A stretch of 64,000 nt of DNA from Nymphaea colorata (Eukaryota; Streptophyta; Magnoliopsida; Nymphaeales; Nymphaeaceae): NCBI RefSeq assembly GCF_008831285.2, contig NC_045146.1:23079703-23143702 (forward strand), given 5' to 3'. Shown one piece after another: positions 38,401-51,100 of the stretch (the first letter of the stretch is position 1; each line of letters begins with the position of its first letter). A program made the position numbers and the translations under genes. The notes under the pieces were generated by a model. That model had not been told where the DNA came from. It searched no databases and was given only the letters and a program-made list of their open reading frames with translations.

Positions 38401-38900
38401 CAGCCTTCCCCAATTGTAATCCGCAATTAATGGCCACTAGATAATAAAGACAAGCAATCTTATAGTTATAGATTGATGGGTAATCCTCAACCAGTCAGGT
38501 GGTCCTCCCAGATCGTGGCAGTCGTCATTATGCAATAACTTATCTTTATCTAACTTGTAACTAGATTCGATTAACTAGCAACATCACGCCGGTTTGATAG
38601 CCTGCCCACCTTTAGCCCGCCAAGCAACAATTAAGTCCAGGCTGTGTCTATAATTAGCTAGTAGTAGTCCTTTAGAGCGCTCGACTCTATCATCAATTAA
38701 TTGCTTGTTTGTTTTCCTTTGGTGGCAGCCAAGCCACAAATTTATGTGCAACCCAAAGGTCGTCTGCGTCATGTTGAAAGAGGAACATGAATGAATATGG
38801 ATGCACATATCACCATCTAGCAGGATATCAAGCTGGGTTTCGGTTGGAAATAGAGGCAAAAGAGCCACACAAATTTGCAAAACCCTCATCACCGGCCCCG
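31229..38900. other. Intergenic region upstream of the GRAS gene; no convincing gene
   Basis: Presumed 5' leader and promoter of the GRAS gene, then AT-rich spacer. Visible items: a short direct repeat of AGGTCGGTCGGCCGGA at about 33130-33175, AGAAAG repeats near 32805-32820, and (TA)n runs at about 32013, 32857, 34082, 35381-35414 and 37738-37761. Open frames are short, overlap on both strands and lack family motifs. Confidence 0.55.
35381..35414. repeat. (TA)n microsatellite
   Basis: About 17 TA units in intergenic DNA; no other feature is attached to it. Confidence 0.9.
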
Positions 38901-38961
38901 ACCCATTCACATTCCTAATCATGCCGGTTAATTTTACTCAAAATAACAGCTACTGTTCGTA

Positions 38962-39448
38962 GGGGTGAACACGAGCCGAGTTGAACCCGAGTTCAACCAG
39001 CTCGAGCGCGGCTCAACTAATGAAACCTCAAGCTTAACTTGGCTGGAGCTCGAGAATAGGTTGACGGACGCAGCTCGAGCTCGACTCGATAGTTACGTGT
39101 TGAGCTCGAGCTTGACTCGATTAAACCTCCACAAAGTCGTTTGAATAGAATTGATATTCATCATTACGTGTTGAGCTGGAGCTCGACTCGAATAAGGCTC
39201 GACAAACTCGTTTGCATAGAATTGATATTCATCGTTACGTCTTGAGCTCGAGCTCAACTTAATTAAGGCCGACAACTCATAAACTCGTTTGAATATCTCG
39301 ACTTGATTAAGGCTCGACAAACTCGATTAGGGTTCGAACTCGACTCGATAGTTACGTGTTAAGATCTCAACTCGATTATTTGAACGAGTCACTCATGAAC
39401 TCAAACTCGACTTGTTAAGCAAATGACTCGGCTAGAACTCGTTCACCA
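38962..39448. mobile_element. Small TIR element with internal tandem repeats (hAT/MITE-like)
   Basis: Left edge GGGGTGAACACGAGCCGAG; right edge ACTCGGCTAGAACTCGTTCACC, whose reverse complement matches the left with a few changes. The interior is dominated by CTCGAGCTCGACTCGA-like words. About three units with a 71-bp period can be followed from TTACGTGTTGAG at 39093, 39164 and 39235. Similar GGGGTG...CTCGAG elements are common in plant genomes. I could not find a clear target duplication, so the superfamily is uncertain. Confidence 0.5.
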
Positions 39449-40009
39449 GTCGAGCTTTAAAGGGTCGAGCTCAATCTGTTGCATTAAATAGATATACAAG
39501 CACCGTTATCTCTTCTTCACGACATTAGTGTAACCTTAGACCTTAGGAAAATGGAAGCGACAGCGGGTTTCTTTTTTGGACGGTGGCGTGTAACTCACTC
39601 ATTTGGATATACCTCTAAGGCAAAAAGAAGTTTCAGCATCAAAGTTTTTTTTTTTTTTTTTTCGTTTTTTCATCTTTTCCTTTCCTTTTTTTTTTTAGGT
39701 TTAAACAAGAACCGGCAGTTTGTTCAGTTCTGCAAGTTCAATTTTTTACCTTCACGTAAGTTTCAAGAATGATGTTTTTCTTTTTAAAGAAGAAAACAGT
39801 GTTCTTCCATAAAAGGGGAGCACTTGTACCGTTTTACTTGAAGACAATTGATTTTCTCGAGCTCACAATAGCAAACTTCCTGGAAGGGCTATGTGCACCT
39901 AACTATGTGGGTCCACTAAGAGAGTTCCGTAGGCGAAACCTAAGGTGCATGTCCCTCATCTCGAACACTTTCTCCACAAGCAACAGATATATTCAGGGAT
40001 GGCAATGCC

Positions 40010-40245
40010 GAACCGATCTCGAACCGGTCCGGCCGAATCTAGCAAAGAAATCTGGACCTATGTTATTAACTGGAATCAAATTCAGTATGCCGTTTCATAA
40101 CCAAACTGGGATCCAAGTCTGATATCCAACCGGGATCTACAAAACTCTAGCTAGTTGCATCGGAATTTTGTTTTAAAACTAAGATCCGAATCTGAAATTT
40201 CGAATCACACAGCGTCCGATCAAAGTCGATTTTGCACCTCTATTG
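40010..40245. mobile_element. Possible short TIR element
   Basis: Begins near CAGGGATGGCAATGCCG and ends near TTTTGCACCTCTATTG, whose reverse complement resembles the left edge with gaps. The interior has CCGAACCGATCTCGAACCGG-type words seen in plant MITEs. No convincing target duplication was found; weak evidence. Confidence 0.25.
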
Positions 40246-40645
40246 TTCATACGATATATAGGCGAAGTATGCGAGACACCACCAAGGCTCCAAACTGTTG
40301 CATCAAATCACATGATCCATTGGCTTTTTGCGAGCACCCAACGGCACATGATCAGTACTTTGAGCACCGAACTGTGGCACCAAGCCAGGTCCCTCCGTTT
40401 ACACTCAATCACATGGCACATAGAAAATATGCAATCAATGCACGCAGTTGCGTCAAGGCACTAACAACTCTAATTCCATAGCCACTAGAATCATCATTCA
40501 CTTACTCTATGTATGTACGTATGTATTTTGAAATAAACTGGTAACAGGCCAAGGCCTAAGTTAATTGCCTAACAAAATAATTTAATCTGAATCAGATTCC
40601 ATATATAAGCAGTAGATCTGCAACCGACCCTTCTTGGTCTTCCTC

Positions 40646-40790
40646 ATGATCGATATGTTTGGTTACAACAACGAGAAACCAAGTATTGAGACTTATATAT
40701 TAAGATTGCGGCTCTCTCTTGTCTTCTTATTGATAATGATCGATGTTTGGTTACAATAATGAGAAACTGAGTATTGAGACTTATAACTCT
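40646..40790 (+). repeat. Imperfect tandem duplication
   Basis: A phrase starting ATGATCGAT, followed by GTTTGGTTACAA and GAGTATTGAGACTTATA-like words, appears at about 40646 and again at about 40737. The period is about 91 bases with scattered differences. No coding role is seen. Confidence 0.7.
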
Positions 40791-43477
40791 AGAAGCAATC
40801 ATCCACTACTCTGGTGCTACTGCAGGTAAGCAAGATCCACTGCAATTGATTGTGAGATTTGATTAAAAAATTAGAAGTTATCGGTGCACTATCATCAAAT
40901 GAATCTCTAAGAGGAATATCTGAACAGCTTTTGATGGCACATGACAAAGCTAAGCTACTAGGAAAGAAGGTTTTTGTAGTTATGATATTTGGTCCTTTTC
41001 GCACCCTTTCTGCGTTACTTTTATCTTTGCACATGACGCATGATTGCGAATTTATTACTCCTCACATGGTTTATTGCCGCCAGGGAGAGTTTATATATAT
41101 GTGCTAGTATGCGAACTCCTCCCTAGCTTTTTGAAATGGCGTGTCTTAATAATAAGATGACAATGAAATAAAAAAGAGGTCAATCTATAGATTCACTAGA
41201 TATTCTGTCATGAGACTCCATGTGGTGATCGAGACTTTCATTTTTATCTTGTCTCCTGATTTGCTTTCTGATAAGCAAAGAGTGTGTCGCTTTCCACAAA
41301 TCCAACTATATAGATTGATGCTAAATGTTAATCCATAACATTAAAAAATCAAATGTTAAATTAATAAATTAAGTTGCTAAAATTAATGGTCTTACCATCA
41401 TAAAACCTACTTTAGAAATCTCATATTTTCATAATTTTTTTTGTTCCAGCTGTATTTTGTGTATAGTTTTTGTCCATCCATGTGGAGAAAAACTAATCAA
41501 GACACTTGGAGACGTATTTATAGAGCCCATATTTGAGGAAATATAATCTAAGGATCCTATATATGGATGGCGATCTCTACATTTGATCACCTAGAAATGC
41601 CAACAAAAAAAAGATGTATGAAAATTAATCAAAATTTTCCTTTTATGCAATTTAGATATTATATTGTAAAGATCAGAGAGTGAAGGATATGAGCTTTCCT
41701 GGCTCATAGAATTTTATACACCACAAAAGACATTCTTTTTCTAATTTTCCATGTAAGCATAAAGAATATAGGAAAACAAGAATGTTAGGGAGAGAGAGAG
41801 AGAGAGTATTGCTGCAGTTTTTGTCCTTCAAGCAAAGTTAACCTTATGAGTATGATGAACTTTTGATCTTTTTCGCTTTAAATCATGATGATTCTTTCTG
41901 ATCATCTCACCAATACGGAAAAACGATGCTTTAAAACCGTGGCAGCAATATCATGAGATGTGCGGACTGCAGAGAATAATTAGGAGAATCAAATAACCTA
42001 ATGCGGCTAGAGATCACTAATTAAGCTAAAGGATGTCACACTTATGATAAACTTTTGATTGTATGCTTGAATAATAATGAGCAAAGATGAGTACCTAGCC
42101 ATTAGAGCTACTGAGTTTTTTATGACCCATGATGGGTAGGCCGTTGTTGAAGATCAGAAGACTTCGAAAGTATGGAATTCATGAAATTGAACAAGTTTCA
42201 CATGGCTTCCAGACGTGTCCCTTCCTTTTTCCACACACAAGCAGAGGCACCATGGTCTAATGCCAAACAAATAAAACAAGCCCAGTTCATGGAACCATGC
42301 AGAGGACAAACACGTTTGGTTTCAATTAAAGTACTGAAAGGCGAAAGAATAAGACGAATGAGGTTCAAAGCGAAGAAATAATTGTATTCCAACTCACCTT
42401 TTGACATTACTTTTTCCTTTTTCTCCTCTGCTCTGATTGGCATAAATCATAAATGGAGATGATATCCAACCAAACCATTATTCTCTGCTTGCTTGAATAA
42501 GATGCTGCTAACTATGACCAACCAAACGCAGGCCAGAGGCATCACAATAAGGATGGTGGCTCCCCACTTCATCTGGCCACCATGAATATGTGATAGCAAT
42601 TGCATAAGTCGAACATAATTTGCAGACTCCATCCGAACTTATCCTCCTCAGTCATGATGCCCTTTTCAGTTTCTGTTCATAAACCACTGGCTGCATTATA
42701 CTCCAATATCTTCCTTCCAAGGGGAGCACTAGGTTTAGGCATTTGGACACAGATCAAAAGTAGCTGGTTGAGTCTTTGAAGAGAACTCACTTAAAGATTG
42801 TCGCTGAATTCCCTACAGGGAGCAGATAAGGTGAGTGGTCTGATCGAAATGATCTAACACCTTTTACAGCATATTGGTTTTGAATGGTAGTGAATGTAAG
42901 GGCATGAAAAATAGAGAATCATGAGGAGAGGGACATACATACTCGATCTGAGTGAGCAAGAAAAGTATTTCATGAAACGAGAACCAAAGCTCTCCAAAAT
43001 TCATTTTAACATGGGCTTTGAAATAGTCCCTTTGACATTCAGTGCAATAGTTCAAAGCATTCGTTCATAATGATCAAAAGTTAATAGTAATTACCTGAGC
43101 ACTTCATTTTCTGTGTATCTAGAAGAAAGCATCCTCGCAATGATGTTAGGTTTAGTTTGGACGTTGAACATGAATCCAGAAGGTCAGAGAACTTGGATCT
43201 AATTGACATGTGGATTCAGATTCATTTGAGCGGATTCCAGGACATAGATCCGTAACCGAATATGCGCGAATGTTGGAATTCGGGTCCAGAGCAGTTTTAG
43301 ATTTTCTTCATCTGAATCCAGATATGATTTCAATTCGATTGCAATTTGCATCAAGCTTCAGTCATTTCGGATATGCAGTGCACCGGTCCGAATCTCCAGC
43401 CGTTGTATTCATATGTGCATATAATAGACTTACACGTGTTGCCTTCTGAAAGTTCCCCTACCATTTTCTTTTTATAA

Positions 43478-43691
43478 GAACAATGGCGTTTGCTGGTTTG
43501 GAATTTTGTTTCAACAACGAAAATTTTAGAATCATAATTTCTCTTCAAACTGGAATGGAATCAAAATTCCAAGTTTTTTGGTATTTTAATTCTGAAAACA
43601 AAATACACCGTTTGTTTAATAATTTCAATTTATTAAAAAATAAGCATTCTGATTCCAAATTTCCATGATTCTAAGTATATCAAACGCCCCC
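43478..43691. mobile_element. Small PIF/Harbinger-like MITE
   Basis: TAA lies on both sides (43475-43477 and 43692-43694). The right end read on the minus strand is GGGGGCGTTTGATATAC; the left end carries GGCGTTTGCTGG a few bases in. The interior is rich in GGAATTTTG/CAAAATTCCA words, as in the larger element at 1229-2840. The left edge is uncertain by a few bases. Confidence 0.45.
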
Positions 43692-44454
43692 TAAATTTAG
43701 CAATAAATGGATGACACCCTTTTAAGTACTGAACCGTTGAACTTCTTTCAGCTTGACGGCGTTAACTTTGGTTCATAGCCAGGTTGATGAATCTTTGTTG
43801 GCAGCTTTCAAGGCACTCTAAAAGAGTGTTTGGTAAATAAAATAGCATGTTAGGTTCTTACCTAACATTTTGTTTTGTAAGTAGAGTTTGAATGCCGGAA
43901 AGAAGTTGGTGTTCAAAATTGCTTTCTATTCTCCCCCAAACAACTTTTCTTTACCAGGAGACGTCTTCAACTCGATTTTCAAATTGTTAAAGATATGCTC
44001 CGAGGAGGAGGAGCTAAGCGATCATTCTTCTTTACTTTCTACTTCCATGATTTGGCTAATCGTATGAAAAACATGTGCGTTTTAATTTATGTCCATTATA
44101 CAAGTTATGGTTTTTTTAGTTCTATTTCTGCTTTTCCTTTGATTTAATCATAGCCACAAATATAATGATATTTTGGAAAATATTGTAATATTAATGAAAA
44201 AAGTCCAAAAAACCAATTTTCAAAAATTTTTGAAAACCAATTCACGCAATATACTAGAAATTTGAGATATTAATGAAAACATATAAAAAGATGAAAATTT
44301 TAGCAAAAAATATTGCGATTTGAAATAACTTTGAAAACCAAATTATCGCGATTTTTTATGTATTTGGTGTTTCATTTTTTCTTTTTTTTCATTGTTTCAT
44401 TTCAGTTTATGTATTTTATTTTATATGTATTCGATATGTTGATTGTTCGAACAG

Positions 44455-46553
44455 AACAATGTAGATACCTCTAGGCTGTGCTTTGACTGTGGGGCACGAA
44501 CATTATCTTTGTCATGCTTGAGGATGATGGAGAGATGGAATTTATGTTTTTTAGAAATCCAAGTGCTGATGTACTTCTTTCAGAATCTGAACTTGTTAGA
44601 GAATTATTAAGAAGGTTAGATCAATATTCATCTTCTCTCAGAAAGGGAGTCGAAGTATATTAATTCTAATCTCTGTTGATTGTGCCCTGTATCTGTGAGA
44701 CCACATGCAGGCATCTTTCACTACCGTTCAATCAGCTTTAATGCTGTGCCTTCTCGAACAGAACATCTTGCAGCAACGGACATGGCAAAAAGATCTGGAA
44801 GCTTATTATCTTATGCTTCAAGTCTGAGGCGCTTCCATTTGGCCTTTAGAGGATGCTGCCTTGAGGGGCATCATGACTATTTGAAATGAAGTGATGTTAT
44901 AAAGGTGCGCATTTTTCCTAATACGTTTCTGTTAAATGATATATTTGATAATATAATAAACTTGTCTCAAACACTGCAGATAGGTGCTGAAGAACTGTCA
45001 TTTTTAACTGGAGGCAGTGACCCTTACGATGATAATGTGGTACTGAAGAAACTTTTCCATCCAAAGCTCAAGCTGCTACTTGTAACAGAAGGTCAAGAAG
45101 GCTGCTCATATTATGCAAAGGTAGAGACTACAGTACCCACATGCAAGTAGCAGTATCAACATGTCCATATGAAGGTTCATGAGATCAGAAAATTTAGTGG
45201 TGGAATGCACGCTTCTATGTTTTTCCTGGCACCTCCTTAAGTTAAATATTTCTTCATCGCCTAACGTTAATGTTTCCTCATTGAACCTCTTTTTCTCCAT
45301 CAATTTTTTGCCTCATAAGTATTTATGTTGAGCATCTTCACGTAGGTTACTATGGAGGATCTTTCTTTTATAAGTATCCTATTACAGTTATTATTCATGC
45401 TGCAGTATTTCAGCGGCAGAGTTGATGGCCTGAAAGTTAAGGCTGTTGAGTCGTTGACACCATTGGTGCTGGCGATGCATTTATAAGTGGAGTACTAGCT
45501 AATCTAGCTGCAGATCTAAAGCTGTATGAGGTGTGGCTTGAATGCTTACTTTACACTGTGTACAGGTAAAATAAATGCATCAACTGAAATATTTTGTACC
45601 AAATGCTGTCCTACCTTCTCGTGCATGTTAATGGCTACTGAAGTGTTGGTGTAGCTGCAGAAGTTAAGAGGAAATTTGTATCCAAGAAAGAGTATACAGG
45701 GAGGAACACAGACAGTTTTAGTAACTGCAATCATATGGAAACTTCCGAAAAACAATAAAACCAATTTTGATAAGACATAGTTAAAAAACAGTTGTTTGGT
45801 CCCGTACAAGGATGGAGAGTGCTGCTAGTTAAGATAGATGGCATCTGTCAGCAGGGGATCATGTCTTCGGAAGTGTTTTTATATCAGTAGTTTTTGAAAT
45901 TTGATCATGTCTGAGGCATATGTTGTCGTGTAGATATCTTCCATTACATATAATCAAGATCTGTCACCGAATCATTTCAATATTCTTGTTCACCAGAAGT
46001 ATCCTTTTAGGAGCTAAAACTTCCCTATGAAGCCCATATAGTTATCAATCCTTTACCTATTTATTCCATCTATAACCCACTCTGCAGCCAAAGTAACCAT
46101 ACCGTGGAGTATTTGATGCCTCATAATTTTTTATTCTGTACGAAGTATATTTTAAAGCTAAGACGATGGAAGTCTTTGGCCTATTATGCATTTGCATCTT
46201 GGAATATCAGCCTAGATCACTGCAGCAGAGGAGAATACCATTCACTTTTCCAATTGATGTGTGTGTGTGTGTATTTGTGTATTTCGGTTCTATGCAATGG
46301 CCTCTGCGAAACACCAGATAAGGCGTGTTAACAACAGTATGGCTCCACTGAACAGATCATGACACAGGTGAACGACATAGCTTGAGTCACCCTTCTTGGA
46401 ACCTTTCTTCATTTTCAGGATGAGGGAAGGCTAAGAGAGGCACTTCAGTTTGCTAATACTTGTGAAGCCCTGACGGTGACAGAGAGAGGAGCTATTCCTG
46501 CAATGCCCACAAGGGATGCTGTTCTTCAAGTATTAACAAACACTGCAGTGTAA
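44455..46553 (+). pseudogene. Fructokinase (pfkB family) pseudogene, 5' truncated
   Basis: Fructokinase phosphorylates fructose at C6. Exon remnants with intact splice sites: 44455-44614 (NNVDTS, then [13 protein letters not shown]), 44711-44904 (IFHYRSISF, then a WPLEDAA-like stretch), 44980-45120 (GAEELSFLTGG, KLLLVTEGQEGCSYYAK), 45406-45530 (GRVDGLKVKAV, then the GAGDAF catalytic loop), 46419-46553 ([11 protein letters not shown], ending TAA). The GAGDAF loop is out of frame with its exon start. Further frame changes lie in the first and second exons, and a stop codon stands where a tryptophan is usual after the GIMTI stretch. Exons for the N-terminal ATP/sugar-binding half are not seen in the 760 bases upstream. 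Retained introns show a duplicated gene copy, not a retrocopy. The [10 protein letters not shown] ending resembles plastid-type fructokinases. Confidence 0.87.
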
Positions 46554-48124
46554 TTATAGAAATGAACTTTTCTATCTACATTTGTCAGATGTCAACAATT
46601 TCTGCCAAATTAAGCTTCCCAATACATTTAGCTCTTCCGATGCAGCATGATCCTGTTTTTGTCAATAGGGACCTTCATATTCCATAAGGCTTGGACATGG
46701 AATACGGAATCCACAGACATTTTAGTTGGCCATTTATTATGCAAGCTGCAGTATTGGTGGAGTTTGGATGAATATATGGTATAAATTCTGCAAGTAATAT
46801 GTATTCTTTCTCGGTTTATACGTGGTCTCTGGAAAACGTGCAAGGGATCGTTTTTATAGCTAGGGTGCCGATGGGCCTTATTGCTTGCAAGGCCCAGAAA
46901 GAACAATTTCTTGTTATTTTTCATAGGAACGCCCTGTCGGTTCAACTCAACAGGTGCACACCCAGCTTTCACCTCGAGTCGAGTTTGTCAACTTAAAGTC
47001 TTTAAGGCCCAATCACTTGTCAGTGGTGAATTTGAACATAATAAACCGAAACCGTCAACGGAGAGTTTGAATAGATGCTTTGGAGAAATATAACGGTTGC
47101 TTGTACGTACTAGTACGGAATATCTTGAAGAATGACACGAATGTGGCGGCTTGATTTTCTTCATAGGAGCAATGCTTTTCTTTATGCAACTGCAGTTACC
47201 AACACAGCAGATCTCCCTTTTTCTTTTTGTTCTGCACGTCGGCCCAAATTGGATTGGCATCGTCAAGCAATGAACATTAGACACATGAGCATAAGTTGCA
47301 TGACGCACAACATTTGGATGGCATATCATAGCAAGAATAAAGGAAAAAAAAAACCAGCGGGTTCGTAGGTGAGACAAACTGCGTCAGGCGAAGGATCAGG
47401 GTAATTTTTGGAATTGGAGAGATGCAACCCAAGTGTTTTACTGCTCTGACAAGTGTTTAGGACCAATTTTTTCCTTTGGACTCAGTCGGCCATCAAAGAA
47501 GGGGAGGTTAAAAGAAAAACCCAAAAAGAACAAATGGGAAAGTGAAATCAAATCGGGGCAAACTGTGCGCCCCTCTGATAGTAGCAGTAAATTACATTCT
47601 TTTTGGTTAAGCGCGCTGGAGTTACGCCTGGTTCAAATTAAAAGCCTTTAACTCTTGACTTAGGATTAAATTGGACTCCCTCACCATGAGGCCCAAATAA
47701 AGTACACAGTTCCATGGGCTTGCGCATGCATTGCCAGGGCGTAAGCGCCCTCAAGCGCGCATACGCACAAATGCACAACTGACCAAAGAAACAGATGTAG
47801 GAACCGAAGCTGTGCATTTGTTTTTCTTTGTAAGTACTATACAAAATCAGAATATATCATGAACTCATTCCAGAGCAATTGTTATCTACATCCCCATACG
47901 GAAACCACAGTAACAGCAGATATCCGTAACAAAAGCACCACGTCGACCAGTTTGCCAACCCTAACTGCCTCTCTTTCTCTCGGAGCTCCTCTTCTATGGC
48001 CATGCTTGAAACTTGAAAGTAAACCTTCCCTGCTGCAAGCAGGTTTCTAGCACGTCGAGAAATAAACGACCAGCATTTAGAAAATGGAGCAAAAAAGCAA
48101 TAACTCCAACGCTACAGAATGTGT
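46554..48124. other. Spacer between fructokinase pseudogene and FZR gene; no gene seen
   Basis: Short, overlapping open frames only. The right end should hold the 3' UTR of the minus-strand FZR gene. Confidence 0.6.
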
Positions 48125-51100
48125 TCAACGAATCTGACTTCTCCCAAAGGATGATCCTCCAAGGCCACTGTTTGTGCCCTGCCAACACGAGAACGTCTCA
48201 GAACAACCAAAGTATGCGTAATAGTTGGGCTACTGGCTTTTAGCGTGACGCCTTTCAGTGAACACCCAAAAAAAAAAAAAAACGTTTCCAGCTCCCAGGA
48301 AGGTAAACTTTAGAAAAAAAAACCAAAATAACATGAACTTTTAGCTATCTGCACCGGAACATATAAAACCACAATCATGGTTATAGAGTCAGCCCACGCC
48401 ATACAAACCTGTGATTTAGGAGAAGGGAACACATTCCAAAATCGAAGGGTTTCATCGCCAGCACCAGTAACAATGGTCTGCACAAGCCAATTTTCAACTT
48501 CAATGCTACCAAACATAACGATTGAAAAAAAAAAACAGGAAAATAGTATAATTTTGCAGAAAATCATGAGAAGACAGATGACACGCACACACAGAGCAAA
48601 AGGAGAGTATATAATAAAGTATAGAAGATAGAAATAAGTTGATCACCTGCCCATCAGGTGAGATCGCAAGATAAAGCACCCTATATGTATGACCAGTAAG
48701 TGTTGCCAGCTGCAAATTATAGGTAATTTAGTAACTAATGACAAAGGAATACTTGACACCAAGACACTGCAAAAGAAACAGAGTACAACATACCTTTGAC
48801 ATCGTTGGGTATCGCCAAACAATTATCTGGTTCTGTGAGTAGCCATGAGTGCTTACAAGCTCATTAACGTTCTTCGACCATATAAGATTGCAAACCTGAA
48901 AATAAGAAAATCATGGTTGCAAAATTACTGCAGAAAGAGGGAAGACAATTAAATAAAAGCAATTTTGCTTAGGTTTCTACCAAGCACTACTGTGTTTTCT
49001 TAAAAATCAAAAGTGCATGGCAAGAAGTGTTGATTGGCCTAGATATGAGGAAATTAAATCCTAAGAACTACCAATTCTAACAACCCCGACTACCGTGGCT
49101 GTCTGTCCTCTCCCTCCGCACACTAAATCACATTAAATGAGGGCAGAGGATAGAATAGGCTGGGAAGTCAAGGCAGTCAGTAGTCAGGATTCAGTGTCCT
49201 TGACTGCTTTTCTATTGCAGATAGAGCCAAATGCCAAAACTTTTACATCATAAAACATAAATTGGGTAAATCGACTCGAACAAAAGCAGCTATTAAAGAA
49301 TGTCTCAGTGACTATAAGATGCGTGCATGCAAATGCTTCCAAGTTTTCAAACCCGTATCATAAAATGAACCTCTAAAAATACAATTCTTTTTATGTGTAT
49401 GTGGGTGGTGGGAGGAACAGAGAGAGAAGGGGCAGGGCTGGGGTGTGGGGGAGGGGGAAGGAGAGAGAAAGACCTGACTTCCAGTGTCCATACAGCTCAA
49501 GTGAGTATTGAGAGTTGTGTTCCAAAACCGAATACATCGATCTGCAGTGCCACCTCCAGATGCAAGAAGACCATACATATGGGGAGACCAAGCAATAGCC
49601 TTCACAGCTGCTGTGTGCTCACTGAATTTTAAAACTGGTTGTGTTGAATGTTGATTCCAAACGAAAAGCTTCATGAAGTTACAACACCATTGACCAAGAT
49701 TAGCACCAAAAAAGCAGCACCTCAGTAGTTCCTTCAAATTACTAGCTTTGGGGACATGTAATCCAACTTACCCTATTGTCATTCCCACCAGATGCAAGTT
49801 CACGATTATCATATGACCACTTTAGCCCACAAACCTAAATTCAAAAGAAAAGATTATTGCTGATCAGTGGATCAATTAAGCAGATTCAAGAGTTCAAATT
49901 GGTGCATAATAGGCCAATAAGAAAAATGCTTAAGAACACCATCACTCACCTCGGACTTGTGGCCTGTCAATTTACTAACACAATCTTCCTGAGAACGTAT
50001 ATCATGGTGACATATTGTTTTATCACGACTGCCTGAAGATAATATAAAGGAGCTCCAAGCAAGAGCCCCAACTCTCATCCTATGACCCTCCATTGTTCTG
50101 ACCTTCTTACAACGAGAAGCATCCCAAATCTGGAAAAATTAAAGCACCAAATGTACTTATCACATCAAATACGATGACAGCTATTGAAGATAAAATGTAT
50201 AGGACGTCAGACAAGTTTCATACCATAAACATCACAAACTTGTTCATAATGGGATGAAAACAATAACAAATTGGCATGTAGCGGAGTGAAATCCTTTATG
50301 AAAAATGCTATGGATGGGGACATTTTGAATATATTAGAACGCCTAGGGCGATTGATGAGCCCAAAGCTAGATCACTCGACCACCAAGATCTTAATGTACT
50401 GTCATGCTCTACAACTGATATCCTTCACATTCTACTCTAAACATCCTATCCAGCTCAAATTTGAAGTAATGCATTCCTTCAATGTTCTGTATAAGGAATA
50501 TTAAATGAGCCAGTGTCAGCTGGGTCATCCCTCCTTAGTCCTGGCAAGGACCCACTAAATATTATTGTAATTCAGTTAGCCCTTTCCTCATATCACCTAC
50601 TCCAGGACTCAAACTCAAGACACAAAGGTTGGCCAGATACCAAAAGTTAGGTACCTAAGCAACACAACAGAAAACCCTAGGGGGATTAATGTGCCAGGGA
50701 AAGTCCTAGCAAGGCCATGATTTATAAGTTATAACCCAGGGGGTGATGACCAATAAATAAATTTGTCAGTATTAGAATATTCAAACTAGGGATGGGCTAA
50801 GATGAAGATATTCCTTGCACTGGTGATCGTAGTTACATTCATGCTACATGACTTCCTAACATACACAGGCATCCTTCTCAGCAGATCAACCAACATATAT
50901 ACAATCCATATGATATGGAAGATACTTTAGATAGAATATCAATTTATCTTCCGACTGCAGTCCCTAACCCCCACCATCAGAAATAACATCCCAGCAGCAA
51001 CAAACCTTGATGTAGCTTTGCTAACTTGAAAGATTACCTTTCTTCCTACACGCATTTTCTTCTAGTTGTAGAAAATTATGCAGGATAAAGAATCAGAAAA

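Larger units (their letters stand above)
39449..44454. other. Intergenic region; no convincing gene
   Basis: AT-rich DNA apart from the repeats listed separately. A minus-strand open frame at 42447-42632 (61 codons) contains one likely membrane segment (ILIVMPLACVWLVIVSSILF). A plus-strand frame at 40859-41107 starts IKKLEVIGALSSNESL, which looks coding-like but was not recognised. Neither has enough support to be called a gene. Confidence 0.5.

Noticed and set aside
42447-42632. Small membrane protein of 61 residues on the minus strand
   Set aside because: One hydrophobic segment in a short frame is expected by chance in AT-rich DNA, and no promoter, homologue or conservation can be shown.
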